Shown here piece after piece: positions 8,193-17,667 of a DNA stretch of 64,000 nucleotides. Numbering within the stretch: the first letter of the stretch is position 1; the number at the start of each line of letters is the position of its first letter. This stretch comes from Terriglobia bacterium (GTDB lineage Bacteria; Acidobacteriota; UBA6911): NCBI GenBank assembly GCA_020072565.1, contig JAIQGI010000019.1:124001-188000 (forward strand), in the 5' to 3' direction. The notes below the pieces were generated by a model that was not told the DNA's origin, did no database searches, and saw only the letters and a list, made by a program, of their open reading frames with translations. The translations under genes were made by a program, and so were the position numbers.

Positions 8193-9596
8193 CTAGACTT
8201 CAAGACCCAGGTACTGGCGGGCATTCTGGTAGCAGATGTTCCGTACCATGGAACCGATCAGTGCCTCGTCATCGGGCAGCTCTCCCTTCTGGATATCTGT
8301 GCCCAGCAAGTTGCACAGGACCCGGCGGAAATATTCATGGCGCGGGTAGGACATGAAGGAGCGCGAGTCGGTTAGCATCCCGACGAAACGCGCCAGCAGG
8401 CCCGAGTTCGACAGGGCATTGAGCTGCCATTCGATGCCTTCCTTCTGATCGAGAAACCACCAGCCACTGCCGAACTGGATCTTGCCGGCGATCGATCCGT
8501 CCTGGAAGTTGCCGATCATGGTGGCGAACGCATAATTGTCGGAAGGGTTGAGGTTGTAGATGATCGTCTTCGGCAGAGCGTTTTCCTGGTCCAGCCGATC
8601 CAGGTAAGCACCGAGTGCATTGGCCTGCGGCCGGTCGCCGATGGAATCATAGCCGGTGTCGGGGCCGAGCTCCTTCATGCGGCGGGTGTTGCTGTTGCGC
8701 CGTGCACCCAGGTGCAGCTGCTTGGTCCAGCCCCTTTCCGCGTCCAGGCGGCCGAAATAGAGCATCATATACGCCGCGAAGCGCGACTGCTCCTGCAGCG
8801 TGGCGGGCTTGCCGCCGCGCACTTTGGCGAAGATACCGGCTGCGCTGCGCTCGGACGGGAAATCGGCATAACATCCGGCCAGGCCGTGATCGGAGAGACG
8901 GCAGCCCAGCTGGTGGAAATAATCGTGCCTTCGGCGCAGTGCGGCAAGAAAATCGCCGAGGCCGGCGATGTGGGTGTTGCCGGCTGCCGCCAGCCGGTCC
9001 ACCCACGCGTTGAACTCGTTGGGCTGGTGTACATTCAGCGACTTGTCAGGACGGAACGCGGGATAGACCTTTGCCTCCAACCCCAACGCGGCCATGTTCC
9101 TGTGATGGCCCAGATCATCCGTGGGATCGTCAGTCGTACACAGTGCCCTGACCCGGAACTTCTTCAGAATCCCCTGGGCATGCATCTCGGGGGTTGCCAG
9201 CAACGCGTTGGCGCGTTCCCAGATGCCGGCCGCGCTGCGCTCGTCCAGCAGCTGCTCGATGCCGAAGTAGCGTTTCAGCTCCAGGTGCGTCCAGTGGTAG
9301 AGCGGGTTGCGCAGCGTGTGCGGGACCGTGCACGCCCAGGCCATGAATTTTTCGAAGTGCGGTTCATCGCCGGTGCAGTAGCGCTCCGGTATGCCGTTGG
9401 CGCGCATGGCGCGCCACTTGTAGTGATCCCCCTCCAGCCAGATTTCGAACAGATCCCGGAAAGCCCGGTTCCCCGCGATGTCCCCGGGGGAGAGATGGCA
9501 ATGGAAATCGAGGATCGGCTGGTCGGCCGCGTACTTGTGATACAAACGCCTGGCACTTTCCGTCTGCAGAAGAAAATCATCATGGATGAAGGCCAT
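8193..9596 (-). CDS. uxaC: Glucuronate/galacturonate isomerase
   Basis: 467 residues, the usual size. This amidohydrolase-fold enzyme converts D-glucuronate to D-fructuronate and D-galacturonate to D-tagaturonate. The family metal motif FHCHLSPGDI lies near residue 30. Further conserved blocks are DHYKWRAMRANGI, CTTDDPTDDL near residue 160, and the C-terminal ARFVGMLTDSRSFMSYPRHEYFRR. The start at 9596 has AAAGGA six bases upstream; the open frame runs further but overlaps the control region. It is divergent from the SDR gene, with the shared repeat motif between them, and catalyses the first internal step of the pathway in this block. Confidence 0.96.
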   Translation of the reverse strand: MAFIHDDFLLQTESARRLYHKYAADQPILDFHCHLSPGDIAGNRAFRDLFEIWLEGDHYKWRAMRANGIPERYCTGDEPHFEKFMAWACTVPHTLRNPLYHWTHLELKRYFGIEQLLDERSAAGIWERANALLATPEMHAQGILKKFRVRALCTTDDPTDDLGHHRNMAALGLEAKVYPAFRPDKSLNVHQPNEFNAWVDRLAAAGNTHIAGLGDFLAALRRRHDYFHQLGCRLSDHGLAGCYADFPSERSAAGIFAKVRGGKPATLQEQSRFAAYMMLYFGRLDAERGWTKQLHLGARRNSNTRRMKELGPDTGYDSIGDRPQANALGAYLDRLDQENALPKTIIYNLNPSDNYAFATMIGNFQDGSIAGKIQFGSGWWFLDQKEGIEWQLNALSNSGLLARFVGMLTDSRSFMSYPRHEYFRRVLCNLLGTDIQKGELPDDEALIGSMVRNICYQNARQYLGLEV

Positions 9597-9712
9597 ATCG
9601 GGTCCTTTCTGCCGCTCAAAGGGAGGGGGTCGGGTCTGCGCCGGCACTATGCTACGGCATCGCCTGCCTGCAGGCAACCGCCTTTGCGCTGGTTTCAACA
9701 AATAAAACAAGA

Positions 9713-9744
9713 TTGTATTTGACAAAACGGCCCGCTCCGTGTTC
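9713..9744. promoter_or_regulatory. Shared control motif, copy 1 (between uxaC and the SDR gene)
   Basis: TTGTATTTGACAAAA at 9713-9727 is repeated exactly at 21277-21291 in the other divergent uronate promoter region. Both copies are followed 7-8 bases later by TCCGTGTTC (here 9736-9744). The core is a TTGT-N5-ACAA dyad. A further imperfect dyad with CAAATA and TATTTG arms surrounds this copy. The embedded TTGACA has no convincing -10 partner at the right distance, so an operator for one of the IclR proteins is more likely than a plain promoter. Confidence 0.6.
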
Positions 9745-9851
9745 TTTTTTGGATGTCTGCGAACCATTCAGGTGCGCTCGAGGAGCCGGCCCGCGGCGGC
9801 GCGCCGGGAAATTCGCCTTCTGCACCACGAAACTTGCACACGGACGGGAAC

Positions 9852-10700
9852 ATGATTCAGACGCCGATGAGTCTCGAAAAGCTGTTGCGGTGGTACGACT
9901 TCACGGGGCAGACGGTGGCAATCACGGGGGGCACGGGCGTTCTCGGCAGCGAAATCGCCTGCGCACTGGCCACCTGTGGCGCCCGGCTGGCCATCCTTGA
10001 CCTGCGCCTCGAACCGGGTCAGGCCCTTCTGGAGCGCATGGGCAGGCACGCGGAGAATGCCGCGCTGTTCCACGTGGACGTTTTGAAGATCGAGAGCGTG
10101 CGCAAGGCGGCCGCGGACGTGCTTGCCCGGTTCGGGAGGGTGGACTGCCTGATCAACGCTGCCGGCGGCAACCAGCCGCAGGCCACTACGAGCCCCGAGC
10201 TGAAGTTCTTCGACCTTCCCACCGAAGCCCTGCGCTGGGTCTTCGACCTGAACGTCATCGGCACGATCCTTCCCTGCCAAGTCTTCGGCAAGATCATGGC
10301 GGACCACGGCAGCGGCGTCATTCTGAATGTGTCCTCGATGAACGCCTTCCGCCCGCTGACCCGCATACCGGCCTACTCGGCGGCGAAGGCCGGCGTGAGC
10401 AACTTCACCCAATGGCTCGCGGTGCATATGGCTCATGAATATTCACCGCGCATTCGCGTCAACGCCATTGCTCCCGGCTTCTTCCTGACGGATCAGAACC
10501 GCTTCCTGCTCAAGGACCGCGAGACCGGCGAACTGACCTCGCGCGGCAAGTCGATCCTCGCGCATACTCCCATGGCGCGGTTTGGAGATCCGGAAGACCT
10601 GCTCGGTGCCGTGCTCTGGCTGCTTTCACCGGCATCGGCGTTCGTAACCGGCACGATCGTGCCGATCGACGGCGGTTTTTCCGCCTACAGCGGTGTCTGA
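9852..10700 (+). CDS. SDR oxidoreductase, probable D-mannonate oxidoreductase (fructuronate reductase)
   Basis: 282 residues, cytoplasmic. The nucleotide-binding GGTGVLGSE lies near residue 24, the NAAGG motif near 103, and the catalytic YSAAKAG near 177. The SDR family includes mannonate oxidoreductases that replace the classical UxuB/UxaB long-chain enzymes in several phyla. The location, divergent from uxaC and upstream of the IclR, transporter and KDG kinase genes, supports reduction of fructuronate to mannonate. The start at 9852 has GGGAA in front; the open frame to 9753 includes an upstream low-complexity stretch. A gluconate- or KDG-type SDR is the alternative. Confidence 0.85.
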   Translation: MIQTPMSLEKLLRWYDFTGQTVAITGGTGVLGSEIACALATCGARLAILDLRLEPGQALLERMGRHAENAALFHVDVLKIESVRKAAADVLARFGRVDCLINAAGGNQPQATTSPELKFFDLPTEALRWVFDLNVIGTILPCQVFGKIMADHGSGVILNVSSMNAFRPLTRIPAYSAAKAGVSNFTQWLAVHMAHEYSPRIRVNAIAPGFFLTDQNRFLLKDRETGELTSRGKSILAHTPMARFGDPEDLLGAVLWLLSPASAFVTGTIVPIDGGFSAYSGV

Positions 10701-10724
10701 ACTGATGCGGATCGCGGCACACCC

Positions 10725-11528
10725 ATGAAGCTGCCACGCACCACCATCGGAAAATATAAGGTCGAGGCGGTTGCCAAGGCGCTGGACGTCCTGGAGGTAT
10801 TCAGCGGTTCGGAGGAGCTTGCCCTCAACGAGATCTGCCGCCGTGTGGGATTGAGCAAGAGCCGCACGTTCCGCCTGCTCCACACGCTTGCGGAGCGCGG
10901 CTATATCGACCGATGCGCCGACGGGTCGCGCTATCGGCTCGGCGCGAAGCTGTTCGAGCGCGCATCCAACCTGCGCCGCGATCTCAAGCAGCTGGCCCAG
11001 CCCTTCATGCGGAGGCTGCACGAGCGTTTCAACGAGACCGTGAACCTGGGCGTACTCAGCGACGAGGAAGTGCTCTACATTGACATCCTGGAAACTTCCC
11101 GCCCCTTCCGGATGACGGCTACCGTCGGCTGCCGGATGCCCGCCTCGTTGACTGCAATGGGCAAGGCAATGCTGGCCCGGCTGCCGCGGGAGAACCCCGG
11201 AGCGCCGGATGCCAGGCCGGCCTCCGGGCTGCACCGGTCGCAGAGGCGGATGCTGAAGCAGGAACTGGCCAGGGTGCGGAGGCGCGGCTACGCGGTCGAC
11301 AACGAGCAGAATGAGCGGGGCGTCGCGTGCATCGGGGCAGCGATCCTCGATGCTGCGGGCAGACCGGTGGCGGCATTGAGCGTGTCGGGGCCCGCCTACC
11401 GGATCCTCGCAGAGAAGAAGAACCTCGCTCCGGGGGTCGTAGCCGCCTGTCGCGGCATCTCTCAGAGTCTCGGCTTCTCTGCCGGCGCCGGCATGGCCAA
11501 GCCGAAGTCATTGGGATCTTTGGGTTAG
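10725..11528 (+). CDS. IclR-family regulator
   Basis: 267 residues. A winged helix-turn-helix occupies residues 12-75 (LALNEICRRVGLSKSRTFRLLHTLAERGYI), followed by the effector domain from about residue 85 to 250 with the conserved FNETVNLGVL and GVACIGAAILD strands. KdgR, which senses KDG in enterobacteria, belongs to this family. It starts 24 bases after the SDR gene on the same strand, so it probably belongs to the uronate operon and controls it. It is a paralogue of the IclR at 18974-19762, at modest similarity by eye. Confidence 0.88.
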   Translation: MKLPRTTIGKYKVEAVAKALDVLEVFSGSEELALNEICRRVGLSKSRTFRLLHTLAERGYIDRCADGSRYRLGAKLFERASNLRRDLKQLAQPFMRRLHERFNETVNLGVLSDEEVLYIDILETSRPFRMTATVGCRMPASLTAMGKAMLARLPRENPGAPDARPASGLHRSQRRMLKQELARVRRRGYAVDNEQNERGVACIGAAILDAAGRPVAALSVSGPAYRILAEKKNLAPGVVAACRGISQSLGFSAGAGMAKPKSLGSLG

Positions 11529-11699
11529 ATCCGAATTTGCGGAGGCTTCTCGTCAAAAACCCGAGTTGTGCCGGTCCTGCCCCGGGCGGCGTCCATCGGA
11601 TGATCCTTATGCCGTGCGCCATATCCGCCCGGTCATGGGCCACCATGGAGCGCAGTATCTGGAAGCCTTTCGATCTCATTCGCAGCGGAGGATATCACT

Positions 11700-13334
11700 T
11701 TGAGCAAGGTGAAGATGGAGGCCGTCGAATTGGGTGAAGCTGCCGCACCAGACACTCTGGGCCAAATCGGGCGCTACCGATGGACGATTTGCGCGCTGTT
11801 GTTTCTTGCGACGACGATCAATTACATGGATCGCAGCATCCTGGGTGTACTGGGTCCGACCCTTCAATACAAGGTTTTCAACTGGTCGGATAAGGACTAC
11901 GCCACCATCAACATCGCCTTCAAAACCGCGTACGCAATCGGCATGCTCGCCATGGGGGCGATCATAGACCGGCTGGGCACCAAAATCGGCTACACGCTCT
12001 CGATAGGCATCTGGAGCGTCTTCGGCATGCTGCATGCGGCGGTGCGCCCCGCATTCAGCCTGCTCGGTTTCTCGTTCGCCAGGTTTGGCCTCGGATTAGG
12101 CGAGTCCGGCAATTTCCCCGCCGCGATCAAAACGGTCGGCGAGTGGTTTCCGAAAAAGGAGCGCGCCTTCGCCACCGGCATATTCAACGCTGGCTCGAAC
12201 GTCGGCGCCATTCTTGCGCCCCTCATAATCCCGCTCGTGGTGTTGCCCGACGGCACAAACTGGCAATTCGCCTTCCTCACGACAGGCGTGTTCAGCGCGA
12301 TATGGATCGTGGCCTGGCTGAAGCTTTCCGGGCGTCCCGAAACCCATCCCCGGCTCTCGAGACGGGAATTGGCCTTCATCAACAGCGATTCGATTGCCGA
12401 AGCACCCACCGAGAAGGTGTCGTGGTTGAAGGTGCTCCCCCTGCGGGAAACCTGGGCTTTTAGCACGGCCAAAATCGCCGATGCCGTCTGGTGGTTTTAC
12501 CTCTTCTGGGGCGGGAAATTCCTCTACGACCAGTTCGGCCTGAATATCAAGAGCGTGGCGCTGCCTCTGGTGACCATTTATGTCCTCGCCGACGGAGGGA
12601 GCATCGCAGGCGGGTGGATGTCATCCCATTTCATCAAGAAAGGCTGGCCCGTAAACCGCGCGCGCAAGGTCACTCTCCTTATCTGCTCTCTTTGCATCAT
12701 GCCCGTGATGTTGGTCACTCAACTCGGCACCCGGTTCAAGGTGGATCAGGCTTTCTTCGAACGGCTCGGGAGGGCCACCCTTACCAAGGAAAACATTGTC
12801 ACCTTGGGCGGCCGGCCGAGAGTAGAGAAGGTCGAAGAGCCTGTGCCGTTGGAAGCGAAGAATGCGTTGCGCGCCCTCTCCGGCAACAGCTATGCCTCCG
12901 CCAAGGAGTATGTCCATGCGCTCGGCGGCGTGCTCACACCCGAGCAGGCAAGGCAGATGGAGCCGGTGCTCATAAATTGCGCCCGCTCCGACCAGTTCTA
13001 CTGGATCGCCGTATTGCTGATCGCACTTGCGGCAGGAGCTCATCAGGCCTGGTCGGCCAACATATTCACTCTGGTTTCCGACGTTTTTCCGAAAAAGGCC
13101 ACTGCATCCGTCACGGGCATCGGAGGCATGGTCGGCGCGGTGGCCGGCATTCTGGCGGATTACAAACTCGGCCAGGTGCTCACATCGAGCGGGCCCGCGG
13201 GCTACTTCTTCGCGTTTATGATTGCAGGTTCCGCTTACCTGATACTCCTCGGCGGGGTCCATCTGCTCATGCCGAAGATGACGCCGCTCGACGCGAACCT
13301 GCGGCACGCAGTGAGCCAGGCGGGCGAGCAATGA
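11700..13334 (+). CDS. MFS hexuronate transporter (ExuT-like) with a long loop insert
   Basis: 544 residues, twelve predicted helices. The ExuT-type start RWTICALLFLATTINYMDRSILGVLGP and the helix 4-5 region GLGESGNFPAAIKTVGEWFPKKERA are clear, as is AAGAHQAWSANIFTLVSDVFPKKA later. These match anion:cation symporters for uronates and aldonates. The start is TTG at 11700 because GGAGG lies eight bases upstream; an ATG at 11715 is the alternative. Between residues about 345 and 430 there is an extra hydrophilic segment of some 85 residues, making it about 100 residues longer than ExuT. It precedes the KDG kinase by 45 bases. Confidence 0.92.
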   Translation: MSKVKMEAVELGEAAAPDTLGQIGRYRWTICALLFLATTINYMDRSILGVLGPTLQYKVFNWSDKDYATINIAFKTAYAIGMLAMGAIIDRLGTKIGYTLSIGIWSVFGMLHAAVRPAFSLLGFSFARFGLGLGESGNFPAAIKTVGEWFPKKERAFATGIFNAGSNVGAILAPLIIPLVVLPDGTNWQFAFLTTGVFSAIWIVAWLKLSGRPETHPRLSRRELAFINSDSIAEAPTEKVSWLKVLPLRETWAFSTAKIADAVWWFYLFWGGKFLYDQFGLNIKSVALPLVTIYVLADGGSIAGGWMSSHFIKKGWPVNRARKVTLLICSLCIMPVMLVTQLGTRFKVDQAFFERLGRATLTKENIVTLGGRPRVEKVEEPVPLEAKNALRALSGNSYASAKEYVHALGGVLTPEQARQMEPVLINCARSDQFYWIAVLLIALAAGAHQAWSANIFTLVSDVFPKKATASVTGIGGMVGAVAGILADYKLGQVLTSSGPAGYFFAFMIAGSAYLILLGGVHLLMPKMTPLDANLRHAVSQAGEQ

Positions 13335-13379
13335 AAAGCGGACGGTCCTCCTTTCCCCGCTGACAACGAGGGCAAGCCA

Positions 13380-14474
13380 ATGTTGCAGATTCGACCCAAA
13401 GCCGAGTGTAAGTGGGATCTGGTCAGCCTGGGCGAGGTCATGCTCCGGCTGGATCCCGGCGATGACCGGATTCATACCACTCGCCGCTTCCGTGCCTGGG
13501 AGGGTGGAGGCGAATACAACGTGGCCCGCGGCCTGAAGCGCTGCTTCGGCCTCGACACCGCGGTCGTCACCGCGTTCGCCGACAATCCGGTCGGGCGCCT
13601 CATCCAGGACCTGATCTACCAGGGCGGCGTCGATCAGACACACGTCCAGTGGGTGCCCTACGATGGCGTCGGGCGCATGGTGCGCAACGGGCTCAACTTC
13701 ACCGAGCGCGGGTTCGGACTGCGCGCCCCTCTCGGTTGCTCGGACCGCGGCCACACGGCGGCTTCGCAAATCAAGCCCGGGGATTTCGACTGGGATCGGA
13801 TTTTCTCCCGGGAGGGCGCGCGCTGGTTTCACACCGGCGGCATATTTGCGGCGTTGTCCGAAATGGCTCCCCTGGCCGCCGCCGAAGCGATGCAGGCGGC
13901 CCGGCACCACGGCGTCGTTGTTTCGTACGATCTCAACTACCGCGAATCGCTTTGGAAGGCGATCGGCGGGCAGAAGCGCGCGCAGGAAGTCAACCGCGAA
14001 CTGGCATCGTTCGTGGATGTCATGCTTGGCAACGAAGAGGACTTCACTGCGGCCATGGGCTTCGCCGTGGAGGGCCTTGACCAAAACCTGTCGAAACTCG
14101 ACCCGAAAAACTTCCGGCGTATGATCGAAAGGGTCATCCTGCAATATCCCAACCTCAGGGTCGTCGCCACCACGCTGAGGAACTCCAGGACGGCGACGGT
14201 CAACGACTGGGGGGCGATCTGTTATTGCGACGGCGAGACCTATTGCGCAACCAACCGTGAATACCTGGAGATTTACGACCGCGTCGGCGGGGGAGACTCA
14301 TTTGCCTCCGGCCTGATCTACGGCTTCCTGACGGGCCGGGACCCGCAGTGGGCAGTTGAGTGCGGGGCGGCCCACGGCGCCCTTGCCATGACGACCCCGG
14401 GCGACACGACCATGGTAACCGTGGCGGAAGTGGAACGGGTCATGAAGGGCGCCAGCGCCCGTGTTGCCCGTTGA
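13380..14474 (+). CDS. kdgK: 2-keto-3-deoxygluconate kinase (PfkB family)
   Basis: 364 residues. This ribokinase-fold enzyme phosphorylates KDG at C6 to give KDPG. Visible are the N-terminal LGEVMLRLDPGDDRI, the sugar-binding GGGEYNVARGL, the SYDLNYRESLW strand, and the catalytic GGGDSFASGLIYG near residue 303 with the anion-hole Gly and base Asp. The start at 13380 follows GAGGGCAAGCCA. It lies between the uronate transporter and the polygalacturonase gene. A second, damaged copy of the family lies at 23486-24489. Confidence 0.92.
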   Translation: MLQIRPKAECKWDLVSLGEVMLRLDPGDDRIHTTRRFRAWEGGGEYNVARGLKRCFGLDTAVVTAFADNPVGRLIQDLIYQGGVDQTHVQWVPYDGVGRMVRNGLNFTERGFGLRAPLGCSDRGHTAASQIKPGDFDWDRIFSREGARWFHTGGIFAALSEMAPLAAAEAMQAARHHGVVVSYDLNYRESLWKAIGGQKRAQEVNRELASFVDVMLGNEEDFTAAMGFAVEGLDQNLSKLDPKNFRRMIERVILQYPNLRVVATTLRNSRTATVNDWGAICYCDGETYCATNREYLEIYDRVGGGDSFASGLIYGFLTGRDPQWAVECGAAHGALAMTTPGDTTMVTVAEVERVMKGASARVAR

Positions 14475-14549
14475 AGCACTGAGAGCCGAGTTAATAGTGA
14501 AAAATAATTTCCCCATGCACTTCAATCGTTCATGAAATGGAGGACTGGA

Positions 14550-16166
14550 ATGCTGAGCGAAAACAGCGTACGCCGTGAGTTTATCAAGCGATTCGCAGCC
14601 GGCGCGGCAATGTCATTGCCGGTTATGGCTTCGGCCGGGGAAGCAACGGCGGCGATGCGGCAGAAGCCCTCCGCCCGCGCGCTCCTCTCGCTCAACGTCG
14701 CGGACTTCGGCGCCGCCGGCGACGGGAAGACGCTCTGCACCGCAAGCATCCAGAAAGCAGTGGATGCCTGCGCGCAGGCAGGCGGCGCCAAAGTGGTTTT
14801 CCCCGCCGGCAGATATCTCACCGGCCCGATCTTTCTGAAAAGCAACGTCCACGTGGAAATCCCGGCCGGTGTGACCTTGCTCGGGAGCGTGGACTTCGGA
14901 AGAGTACCCTCGATTGCCGGACGTTGGGAAGGTATCGACCGCACGGTCTACGCCTCGATGTTCACCGGCCTCGACCTGGAAAACATCTCCATTACCGGCC
15001 GCGGGGTCATCGATGGCCAGGGGGATGCGTGGTGGAAGGCGTTCCGGGTCGTTACCGACCTGAGGAGAAAGCTCGGGCTCGCAGAGCGCGAGCCGGAAAA
15101 TCCTCCCGGCTCCCCGCTTAACTGGGCGCGCCCACGCATGATCAACCTCTATCGCTGCAAGAACGTGTTGATCGGCGGCCTGACCGTGATGAATTCGCCG
15201 GCATGGAACATTCACCCGGTGTTGTGCGACAACATCGTCATCGACCAGGTGACGATCATGGCCCCCGAGGAGGCGCCTAACACTGACGGCATCGACCCGG
15301 ATTCGTGCCGGAACATGCGCATTTCAAACTGCTACATCAGCGTGGGGGATGACTGCATCACGCTCAAGTCCGGATATAAATTCCAGAAGTCGGGGAAAAA
15401 CATCCCCAGCGAAAACATTGCCATCACCAACTGCATATTCGCCCGCGGCCATGGGGGCGTGGGGATCGGCAGCGAAACCTCCGGCGGCGTACGCAACGTG
15501 ACCGTCAGCAACTGCATCTGCGAAGGCACAGATCGCGGGCTGCGATTCAAGACCGCCAGAAGCCGCGGCAACATTGTGGAAAACTTCCGCGCGCAGAATG
15601 TGGTCATGCGCGGCGTCGGCGACGCCATTTCGGTCACCATGCTATACAACGCCAGTGACCCCCGCACGCCGCAACCCATCGACGAAGGTACGCCCACATT
15701 CCGCAACATCCACCTGAGCGACATCACCGCAAGCGATGTCAAGCGCGCGGTGCTCATCGAGGGGTTGCCTGAAATGCCGATCCAGGGGCTGAGCATCAGC
15801 AACTTCGTGGTCAACGGCGCAGGCACGGGTATCTCCTGTTCGAACGTCGCCGGCATGACCTTCGACAATGTCACGATCCATGCGGAGAAAGGACCGGCCC
15901 TGGACGTTGCCAATGTCCGCCGCCTGGAGGTCTATCGATTCGCCGATCGCAATCCCAAAAAGGACCAGCCGGTCATTCGCCTGGAAAACGTTGACGATGG
16001 ACTCATTCAATCCTGCAAAGCGACCGAAGGCACAGGCACATTCCTCGAATTGAAGGGTGGCAATGTCAGGGAGATTAGCTTGATCGCCAACCGGCTCACT
16101 CACGCATCGAAGGAAGTGGCCTTTGTGGCCGGCGCGCCGGAATCCGCCGTCATCAGACGCCTGTAA
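14550..16166 (+). CDS. Polygalacturonase-like glycoside hydrolase, family GH28
   Basis: 538 residues, exported. A twin-arginine-like start (SVRREFIKRF) leads a hydrophobic stretch ending near an Ala-Ser-Ala site at about residue 33. The right-handed beta-helix carries the GH28 catalytic signature: NTDGIDPDSC near residue 248, GDDCITLKSG near residue 267, GHGGVGIGSET near 304, and DRGLRFKT near 330. The aspartates of NTDG and GDD and the GHG histidine are all present, so it should be active on pectin-type galacturonan chains, probably exo-acting. GGAGG six bases upstream selects the start at 14550. The last 14 bases overlap the convergent aldolase gene. Confidence 0.93.
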   Translation: MLSENSVRREFIKRFAAGAAMSLPVMASAGEATAAMRQKPSARALLSLNVADFGAAGDGKTLCTASIQKAVDACAQAGGAKVVFPAGRYLTGPIFLKSNVHVEIPAGVTLLGSVDFGRVPSIAGRWEGIDRTVYASMFTGLDLENISITGRGVIDGQGDAWWKAFRVVTDLRRKLGLAEREPENPPGSPLNWARPRMINLYRCKNVLIGGLTVMNSPAWNIHPVLCDNIVIDQVTIMAPEEAPNTDGIDPDSCRNMRISNCYISVGDDCITLKSGYKFQKSGKNIPSENIAITNCIFARGHGGVGIGSETSGGVRNVTVSNCICEGTDRGLRFKTARSRGNIVENFRAQNVVMRGVGDAISVTMLYNASDPRTPQPIDEGTPTFRNIHLSDITASDVKRAVLIEGLPEMPIQGLSISNFVVNGAGTGISCSNVAGMTFDNVTIHAEKGPALDVANVRRLEVYRFADRNPKKDQPVIRLENVDDGLIQSCKATEGTGTFLELKGGNVREISLIANRLTHASKEVAFVAGAPESAVIRRL

Positions 16167-16827
16167 AACCCTGTTGAGTCTGAATCGCAGCCGAAGCCAC
16201 GGCCGCGACGGTCAAATCCTCGATCCGGCGCCAGTCTCCGGCGGCGATCAGTCTCTTTTCCACCATCCAGGACCCGCCGATCGCGACTACGGACGGCCGC
16301 TCCAGGTACGACTGCATATTGCTCATGTTGATGCCGCCGGTCGGGATAAACCGTACGCCCGTATGGCTGTAAGGGCCCTCCAGAGCCTTGAGCATCGCCA
16401 CACCGCCCGCCTGCTCGGCGGGAAAAAACTTGAGTGTGCGGCAAGACATGCTCAGGGCGTTTTCCACCTCCGAAGGGGTCATCACACCGGGCACCATTTC
16501 CAAGCCTGCCTGCCGGGCGCTTTCCACAACACGGGGATTCAGTCCCGGCGCCACGGCAAAACGGGCGCCGCTCTCCGCCGCCCTGCGAACCTGATCCGCA
16601 TCCAGCAGTGTGCCGGCCCCCAACAGCATCTCTGGGAACCGCTCCGCGATTCTGCGAATGCATTGCACGGCCGCTGCGGTGCGGAAGGTGATCTCCATGA
16701 CATCCAGGCCGGCTCTGAGCAGGGTTTCCGCCAGCGGTTCCGACAGCTTTTCGTCATCCAGCACGACCACGGGGACAATGTGCCTGCGTGCTATCCGTTC
16801 CAGAACACTCACGCTCGCCTCGCCCAT
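16153..16827 (-). CDS. eda: KDPG aldolase (2-keto-3-deoxy-6-phosphogluconate aldolase)
   Basis: 224 residues, the size of a class I KDPG/KHG aldolase. It splits KDPG into pyruvate and glyceraldehyde-3-phosphate. Motifs: IVPVVVLDDEK at the N terminus, GAGTLLDADQVRRA near residue 68, PGVMTPSEVENAL near residue 110, the Schiff-base lysine in TLKFFPAEQAGG near residue 132, and FIPTGGINMSNM. It lies eleven bases after kduD, with GAGGCAGG before its ATG, and is the last gene of the operon read from the DUF4861 gene. Confidence 0.94.
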   Translation of the reverse strand: MGEASVSVLERIARRHIVPVVVLDDEKLSEPLAETLLRAGLDVMEITFRTAAAVQCIRRIAERFPEMLLGAGTLLDADQVRRAAESGARFAVAPGLNPRVVESARQAGLEMVPGVMTPSEVENALSMSCRTLKFFPAEQAGGVAMLKALEGPYSHTGVRFIPTGGINMSNMQSYLERPSVVAIGGSWMVEKRLIAAGDWRRIEDLTVAAVASAAIQTQQGFTGV

Positions 16828-16837
16828 TTCGCCTGCC

Positions 16838-17602
16838 TCAACGCGCCAGCCAACCGCCGTCCACTGCCACCGTGTATCCGTTGATATAGTCCGATGCTTT
16901 CGAAGCCAGGAACACGACGATGCCCTGGAGATCTTCCGGCTTGCCCCAGCGCCCCATCGGTATGCGCTCCAGGATCGCCTTATTCCGTTCCGGGTCCTCG
17001 CGCAGCGCCTTGGTGTTGTCGGTCGCCATATAGCCGGGCGCGATGGCGTTGGCGTTGATCCCAAGGGGTCCCAATTCACAGGCCAGCAGCCGCGTGAGAC
17101 CCATCACGGCGCTCTTGGAGGAAGTGTACGATGGCACGCGGATCCCGCCCTGGAAGGACAGCATCGACGCTATGTTGATGATCTTGCCATAGCCCTGCTT
17201 GACCATCACGCGGGCCGCCGCCTGGCTGAGGAGGAACAGGGCCCTGATGTTGACGTTCATGACATCGTCCCAGTCCTTTTCGGTAAACTCCAGGAACGGA
17301 GCACGGCGGATGATCCCTGCGTTGTTGACGAGGATATCGAGCCTGCCGAAGGCCGATAAGGCCTTCTCGACCAGCATAGGTGCAGCGCCCGGCGCAGCCA
17401 GGTCTGCCTCCAGCGCCAGGCACTTCCGGCCCAGTTTCTGAATGCCGGCCCGCGTCTCGGCTCCGTCTGCCACATCAGCGGCAACCACATCGGCCCCTGC
17501 GCCGGCCAGCGCCAGCGCCATGGCCTGCCCGAGACCGCGCGCTGCTCCCGTCACGAGAGCCGCCTTCCCATCCAACCGGAACTCATCCAATATCGCGCTC
17601 AT
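16838..17602 (-). CDS. kduD: 2-dehydro-3-deoxy-D-gluconate 5-dehydrogenase (SDR)
   Basis: 254 residues, very close to enteric KduD length. It reduces 2,5-diketo-3-deoxygluconate to KDG in the unsaturated-uronate branch of pectin breakdown. The NAD site TGAARGLGQAMA is at residue 18, NNAGIIRRAPFLEF at about 92, IINIASMLSFQGGIRVPSYTSSKSAVMGLTR holds the Ser and the catalytic Tyr-x3-Lys near residue 160, and the C terminus reads TVAVDGGWLAR. The IIRR after NNAG is typical of KduD rather than of generic SDRs. The isomerase KduI that would supply it is not in the window. Confidence 0.93.
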   Translation of the reverse strand: MSAILDEFRLDGKAALVTGAARGLGQAMALALAGAGADVVAADVADGAETRAGIQKLGRKCLALEADLAAPGAAPMLVEKALSAFGRLDILVNNAGIIRRAPFLEFTEKDWDDVMNVNIRALFLLSQAAARVMVKQGYGKIINIASMLSFQGGIRVPSYTSSKSAVMGLTRLLACELGPLGINANAIAPGYMATDNTKALREDPERNKAILERIPMGRWGKPEDLQGIVVFLASKASDYINGYTVAVDGGWLAR

Positions 17603-17667
17603 GCACTTACCTCCCGTCTTCGCGACCGAGGCGCTTTGGAATATGGCAGAGACTCATTCCTGCGGCT

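Noticed and set aside
9719-9724. TTGACA as a -35 promoter element
   Set aside because: No -10-like hexamer lies at 16-18 bases; the repeat of the surrounding motif fits an operator better.
12621-14144. Long minus-strand open frame of about 507 codons
   Set aside because: It is antisense to the MFS transporter and KDG kinase, which carry clear family motifs and binding sites.
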